Below, in pieces: positions 58,201 through 64,000 of a stretch of DNA of 64,000 nucleotides. The position numbers and the translations under genes are program-made. The notes under the pieces were generated by a model, which did not search any database, was not told the DNA's origin, and saw nothing but the letters and a program-made list of their open reading frames with translations. The stretch covers positions 30,182,423 through 30,246,422 of the forward strand of contig NC_079890.1 in NCBI RefSeq assembly GCF_024868665.1, written 5' to 3'. Each line of letters begins with the position of its first letter. The stretch's first letter is position 1. This DNA comes from Triplophysa rosa (lineage: Eukaryota; Chordata; Actinopteri; Cypriniformes; Nemacheilidae).

Positions 58201-61200
58201 AACATCACTTTTCCACACACACACTCATGCTACATATACAAACACAACAAATTCCCACCTTAGTACACACCACCCGCCGAGCTAACAGAGCCACCATAAT
58301 GTGACCTAGCTTACTTGCAAGGGGGAAAAAAGGAATAATTTAGTTACACAAAGTAACTTTTTAGCGCTTTCTCTGGGAAATTCCCAGCAAAGTGACATAT
58401 AATGCCCTCTGATAGCATTAGTGGAGGTAACGCTGCAGTCAGCTCACGAGTGCTTAGGTCGAGCTAATGTGACGGCTGAAAATGAGCTGGTAGAGCTTCA
58501 GGAGGCTGAGGCCGTGTTGACCTGGTTTGCTTCAGTAGCCTCAGTGTTGGGCTGCATATGCTTTCAGAGGAACTGCATCAGTAACCCGGCACAACAGAGT
58601 GTACAGTAACACAACAGCCAAAGAACCATGTCCAACATGACACAATGAGATGCGGATGAGTGATGTGTGTATTTATTTTTCTCTCTTCCTTTTCTTCCTT
58701 TATCTCGACCCACATCCTCTAGTTCAACTACAAAATTATGACGCAAGAAAAAATCTCTTCTATATGAATCAATGTTTTAAATGTACACTGTAGAAATATA
58801 TTTGTAAGTAATTTGAGCTTTTTTCACATTATTTCAACACAACACAAAAATAGGTTAAACACTTTCAACTTATTTTTGAAGTTAGATCAACTCACCACCA
58901 GCCAAAACTCAAAATAATGAGTTGAAAGTACTTGTAAATCCAAGTTGAATGCCCTTGTTTTACATAATGTAATAAATTCTACATTAAATTAATATATCTG
59001 TTCAACAAAAATCTGCTTTATTGCTGATATATGTGAATGTCTTCCCTAACATTTCAGAGATCTTAACCATATACTATATATTTCTCAAGATACAAAGAAA
59101 CACAATTAAAAACACAATTGTAAATCTTGTTTAAAATATTATACTATACATTATATCATATACAACTATATACAGTACAATAATGCTGGTGTCCTTCTGA
59201 AACCTCATATCTTCATATTTTGTGATTTTAAATAAATCGGTATTATTAGTAAACCTTTATGTTTGCAAATATGTAACCAATAAAAAGTATTAGAAAGTGC
59301 TTGTCAAGTTTGACAACAGTGTATTTTTATCAGTTAAAAAGTACAGTGTTTTTTAATTTTCCGAAAAACTGCAAATTTGCACATACAAGGTTTTGGAAGG
59401 ACAGCGACAATATATTATATTGATATTCTTCATAAAATTCTCCATAACAATTCTCCAGCTATACTCTTAACGTTAAGGTTATAGTCGTGTACTCCTACAT
59501 GTCTGTTCTCTGTTTATTTCCTAAACATCTCTTTTATACATCTGAGACAAAGTTGACGCTTGAATCATAACTCAAAACTCCATTAAGTCTCTTGAGCTAC
59601 AAAAGAGCAACCTCTGAGCGATAAAACCTTCTACTGGGGTTTTCAATCCACTCTATACATCATAATGAACAACCACACTGAGAAAAACCCACGCTCACTT
59701 TAAATCCACCGAACGGCCACAGAGCAGGTATAGGTGGTTCTTTACAATACTGAAAAGCACTTGGGGAAATAATTAGTCTAGCGTTTGGGCTCTCAGCTAT
59801 GATTAATTGAGGAGAGATTAACTAGCATAATTTCATTCAGCCGACTATCTCGCTGCCAATTACCTTATGCAACTCACTCTCTCGCCATCTCCGTTGTGTC
59901 CCTCATCAGAAAGCGTCACGAGTTTCAGAAATATGGCCCTCATTTTCACCAGTTCTCATCTATCTGTCATAAAATTTCTGCTCACATGCATACTCAGTCA
60001 GAAGTCACATGTCTCGCTTTCTAAATTGGAAAATCAGATTTCCACAGTACCCAAAAGTACAATCACACATTGTGAAGCTGAAAAGTCCGGAATGAAGGCA
60101 ACATTCTCAAAGTCAAAAACATTTCAGTGGTCAAATGCACTGCAAGCGCTGACACATATATTACACAATTTCCATGACAAAGGTATGAGTGATAGGGTGA
60201 GAAGCATTCAGGAGGTGGACAGACAGTAAAAATTGTAACATGTATATACAGTATATTAGAAAATGGTAGGGCTTGAGCTACTATTGACTGTGTGTTGAAA
60301 GAGAGACAGATATATAGAAAGTAAAAAGCAGACGGGGATTAAAATCTCACGTGCGCGTGTGTGTGTGTATGTGTTTGCGGCAGTGTGTTTTCCCCTCACT
60401 GTTGGTCTTTAGACTGCGTCTCATTGGCTCAGAACTGGATGCCTTATCGCACACTTCCAGACGCACACACACAATAGCCTATTTTACACCATTAAATGCG
60501 TATTTGTCAAAACACAATTTCAATGAAATCCCACAAACCTACTGGTTTGTGCTTTACTCCACTTACCACCGAGGGAACGGAACAGAGTGACTAACTCTGT
60601 CCGTCTTTCTCTCTATACCTATTTCATATACATACAGAGAGAGAGAGACAATAAATATTAAAATGTAAAACAGACTACCAGACTACCAAACTCTGTTTAC
60701 TGTAACAACCGTTCCGCTGCGATTGGACACGGACACAGTCTTAGCATCCACTTTTGAACGAAATTACTACCGATTTAAAACAAAGTGTCTTTATACTTCA
60801 TGCTACATGTAATCGATTTGTACATGGTCACAAAATCATTTTCTACTGAAAAAATTTCAGTGAGAAGCCGGGCTGTATCATCACTTCAAATCATGCAGGA
60901 TACTTATGTACAACGTGCAGTTTGTATTGCACATCTAAACAACAACAACACACACCTCACCGTCCCTGCGGAAACAGACTCATATGCTCTCTGTTAGATG
61001 ACCTAAGTGGCCACACACTGCACCGCTTCGCCCGAGCTGTGGACCCTGCATATATTTCCCATTGAAAAGCACCAGATTGAGTCACCACACTTAATTCCCA
61101 GCATGCCAAGGGGCGTAAGAGGCTAATTAAGTAAACCGGTGGTAGAGAGGGTCTAGCTGGCTGCTCCAGATCCTAAACACTAAAGGCTTTTGGCCCTTCA

Positions 61201-62317
61201 GGCCTGCTCGAATTGAACTCAAATTCGCTAAATGAGTGAGGTTCATATTTCTGCGGGGTTAAGCCGTGAGGTCCTAGCGAGATGTCCTCTTAGTTCTCGT
61301 TCGCACCTCATCAAAAGTGGAGTGAACTTTCGGAGAATAGTTCCACGGCCATAGACTGCGAGCACCTTGCACTGCGTATTTTTAGTTGATACTATGCGAT
61401 TATCTGAAAAGACGAAATGGGGACATGCTTATGGGCCCTGTCGATATGAGGATCAACATATTCTTTTCGCCTGCTCGGCAGCAAGCTTGAGAACAGATAA
61501 TTGCTAAAACATTGCCGCACCTCATTTTATGTTCCCGTTTTAGCACCTGAAAACTTGAAACTTCTCGGCGTCGTTCCTGTTTGAAGGGCCCTTTGTGCAA
61601 AATAAAGACGCTCTTTAATTCGATGGAGCCGAAGAGGTGGCACATTAAGGTCGTTTACTAACTTAGCTTCAAAGTAATAACAAAATGGCTTAATGCAGTA
61701 CGAGTGGTTTCGCTCAGATTAAAGAATTTAATTCATTTACGTAGTCCCATGATGTTAAATTCAGCCGGTACAAAGAAAGAGCTGTTTTTAGTGCCTTTAT
61801 CCTGCACCCAGCCATTTTGTCATCGCAAAACGCTCCATGTGATCTCTATTTCAAATGTGCAATTAATAATACAATAACAGTGAGTCCAGGTGTTATTCAA
61901 ATCCGACAAAGGCATGGACTAGAAAGACCAAATCCTCCATCAACACCTAAATTCTAACCTACAATATTTCACATTTCACAATACCACAGTGAATTCTTCT
62001 AGAGGCTCATTTATTTGTAACTTCTCAATGTTTGTGCCCATCAGATGTGAGTGATATTGTTCTGCGGCAGTGCATAGGATGCTTAGAGGCACGCCATGTT
62101 ATCAGAAACGACTTTAAGCGTGACGATGTGTCCTAGTGTGTGTCTTGCCAGCTTGAGCTGAATTAAGGCTGTGTCACAGTGCATTGTCACTGCTGGACTA
62201 TCCTGAGCTGGAACTAAAAGATCAATAGCTGTACCTGAGGACCTGTGAGTGAGAGAATGACACTGTGTACACACGCAGACAAGCCATCTGCCATACAGCA
62301 GTGGCCAAAAGTGATGT

Positions 62318-62318
<1 letters not shown>
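55243..62318. other. Intronic DNA, no gene; a few possible conserved blocks
   Basis: No exon or transposon with clear ends. A TA microsatellite lies at 55586-55609. A fish-type repeat rich in AGTTGAAAGTACTT steps lies near 58790-58990. Stretches 56400-56660, 59780-59900 and 61020-61300 look unique and compositionally balanced (GATTAATTGAGGAGAGATTA near 59800) and may be conserved noncoding elements. That is inference only. Confidence 0.35.
55586..55609. repeat. (TA)n microsatellite
   Basis: About 11 TA units within a wider AT-rich stretch (55500-55640). Confidence 0.9.

Positions 62319-62350
<32 letters not shown>
62319..62350 (+). repeat. Poly-G run of 32 bases
   Basis: Thirty-two consecutive G on the plus strand (after GTGATGTC, before TTAATGCCCC). 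In fish genomes such tracts are rare and unstable; the length in this assembly may not be exact. The proline run in the minus-strand open frame here is just the C-tract translated. Confidence 0.95.
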
Positions 62351-62356
<6 letters not shown>

Positions 62357-63619
62357 CCCCCTCAGATGATACCATGAATATATGAGGTGTATGGTATAAA
62401 ATGGACAAAAAAATCTATTATATGGTATTTACAGACACACAGGCGGCTGTATTTGGTTGTAATATAAATTAATAATAAAATGAATTAAATTTAAAATAAA
62501 TTGTTCTATTTATATTTTATTCTACATCAATTGTATTGAATTAAATTAAAACTACTCAACAAATACCAAATCTACCAGAAGTTAAATTTGGGCCTCATAA
62601 TGTTTGTTGTTGTTGAAACCCGGCATAGGACAACATTATTTGGCAAAAAGCGGGGAATATGGATTTTATTCTAATAAACGAAAAACTAAAATGCATACAA
62701 AAACTAAAAAGCTTACAGGAAATAAAGCATGAATTGACTGTTATTAATATGTTTTAAACCTCTTGTGTAGTAGTATTATAGGCTATATCTTCATGCACAT
62801 ATGTTGTGTGCAATGTTTTGCAAAGCATCCTTAAATTCCTCTTAAACCTGAGCTTCAGTTTATACTCCTAACATACCAAAACAACATTTTGCACCAAAGC
62901 AAATTCTTTATGCATCTTTTATTAATATAATACTGTGTATTAACTATTAATATTTCTAAAAATACAGGTACAACTTTAGTATATATAAAAAGTGTGGCAA
63001 AATCATTTCAAAATGTAGTTTATTTAATTGTTAAAGGATTTTCATGTCTAACCTTGCCTAGAGCACGAAATGAGCAACGGACACCAAAAAAAGTAACGGA
63101 GTCCCCTAAAAAAAGCCTAAAATAAAAATTGGTGTGTGCCGTTCATACCTGTCATTTTATCTGGAAGCTGTCTTCACAAGGGTGGGGCAGCTTTTTGAGC
63201 GTCAGCTTAGCTAACAGTTTCAAACCTCTGCGTGTATTATTAAACCGTTTCTAGTCTTTTCACACCCAAGCTCATCAGAAAAATGAGCATGCTTTATTAA
63301 ATGCACTCACACAGGGGGTTTATACTCGCGTGTCTGTAGTGACACAGCACCTTGCCACATCGCTTTCTCACATTTGACTCTAATTCCTCCTGGCAACGTG
63401 ATTCAATTAAATCACACATACATAAGCAAAAATACACGGAGAGATAGAGAGGAGAGAGCGCAACAATAAAGATGCAAAATAAACTCTTTTAAACCCCTAT
63501 ATTCTCTACCTATATGAACTTAAAAATGTGAATTCTGAATTGGAAATACATAACAAGCCTGCATGTTTGCTGCAGAACGAAAGGTTATTTACCATGCTTG
63601 AAGGTTTCTTTCACTCCAA
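62351..63619. other. Intronic DNA, no gene seen
   Basis: AT-rich sequence without clear repeats or exon signals. Confidence 0.5.
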
Positions 63620-63851
63620 GGGCGTACTCTCACTAGGCAATCTGACCCCCAAAGCCCGGTTCATTTGACTAGTGTGACCGCTCCGTATCGCGCCCGGGCA
63701 TGGTTCGTTTAGCGGTCCCTGGCTCGCTTGGAAGAGGTGGGCCAGAGCACGGTGCGGTTGGGCTCGGTCGGGCTCGGTCGTGGTACACATGTAGTGTGAC
63801 AATCGCGCTCGGGCACAGTTGAGAGCAACCGGGCTAAATGTGAGTGCGCCC
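63620..63851. mobile_element. Probable Harbinger-type MITE
   Basis: The left tip GGGCGTACTCTCAC and right tip GTGAGTGCGCCC (inverse GGGCGCACTCAC) are imperfect inverted copies. The flanks are CAA (63617-63619) and TAA (63852-63854), consistent with a TAA duplication that has one change. The inside is rich in G and C, with a GGGCTCGGTC direct repeat near 63760 (two copies, 10 bp). Confidence 0.65.
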
Positions 63852-63854
63852 TAA

Positions 63855-64000
63855 CTCTCTAACCTTCCTACCTGCCCTCTCTCTAAACCCCTCTCTCTCT
63901 TCCTTTTCAAGCGATTGATTTTTGCCCAGTCCCACCAAGCACCACTGATTCTCAAGCAGTTGGGTTGTGGGAAATATTTATCCTTATTGATCCAGGGGGC
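63855..64000. other. Window end, nothing recognised
   Basis: Short CT-rich stretch followed by unique sequence cut by the window edge. Confidence 0.6.

Noticed and set aside
62214..62408. Open frame with a polyproline run
   Set aside because: Comes from translating the 32-base C tract.

Overview
The window looks like teleost fish DNA, most probably cypriniform (carp or zebrafish-like). It is AT-rich and gene-poor. It is dense in fish repeats: TTAA-flanked elements with the AGGGATAGTTCACCC or AGGTGCAGTG ends, many non-autonomous hAT elements with clean 8-bp target duplications, an L2 LINE with a (TTGAG)n tail, a Rex1/Babar-like LINE and two Ty3/Gypsy elements. The organism call is inference from these families and from one host exon.

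Host gene: the only host coding sequence I can support is on the minus strand at 50906-51330. It is the terminal coding exon of a delta-protocadherin, most like pcdh9, with a good splice acceptor and a stop codon. Its 3' UTR probably runs leftward to about 49.6 or 47.5 kb. Everything right of 51330 is then intron, and the left 47 kb is downstream intergenic DNA.

Layout. 1-60: CT microsatellite. 1861-5076: a nested stack of DNA transposons, with two TTAA elements sharing a TTAA, a hAT-like element inside the second, and three further insertions inside that. 6149-14997: a decayed Ty3/Gypsy chromovirus, split in its pol gene by an unclassified insertion of about 3.8 kb that carries a 90-bp minisatellite. 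15079-20121: a TTAA element split by an L2 LINE whose reverse transcriptase frame is still open. 21514-22200: TTAA, Harbinger and solo-LTR pieces. 23155-25010: a broken Rex1-like LINE. 25832-26952: an internally deleted Gypsy-like element. 26953-27665: a minisatellite-bearing repeat. 27.7-47 kb: mostly low-repeat intergenic DNA with MITEs at 31577, 33437, 36912, 44308/44796 and 46639. 51331-64000: putative intron with MITEs at 52876, 54011 and 63620 and a 32-G run at 62319.

How the parts relate: most open frames here belong to mobile elements. The most informative links are between repeats. The TTAA element at 54011-55238 is an inverted relative of the piece at 3010-3935, and it supplies the empty site for the MITE at 3528. 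Two separate TTAA elements (15.1-20.1 kb and 54.0-55.2 kb) carry a related short first exon with a RINIG...RW...FLLD pattern, which suggests one transposon lineage. I found no rRNA, tRNA, CRISPR or operon-type feature.
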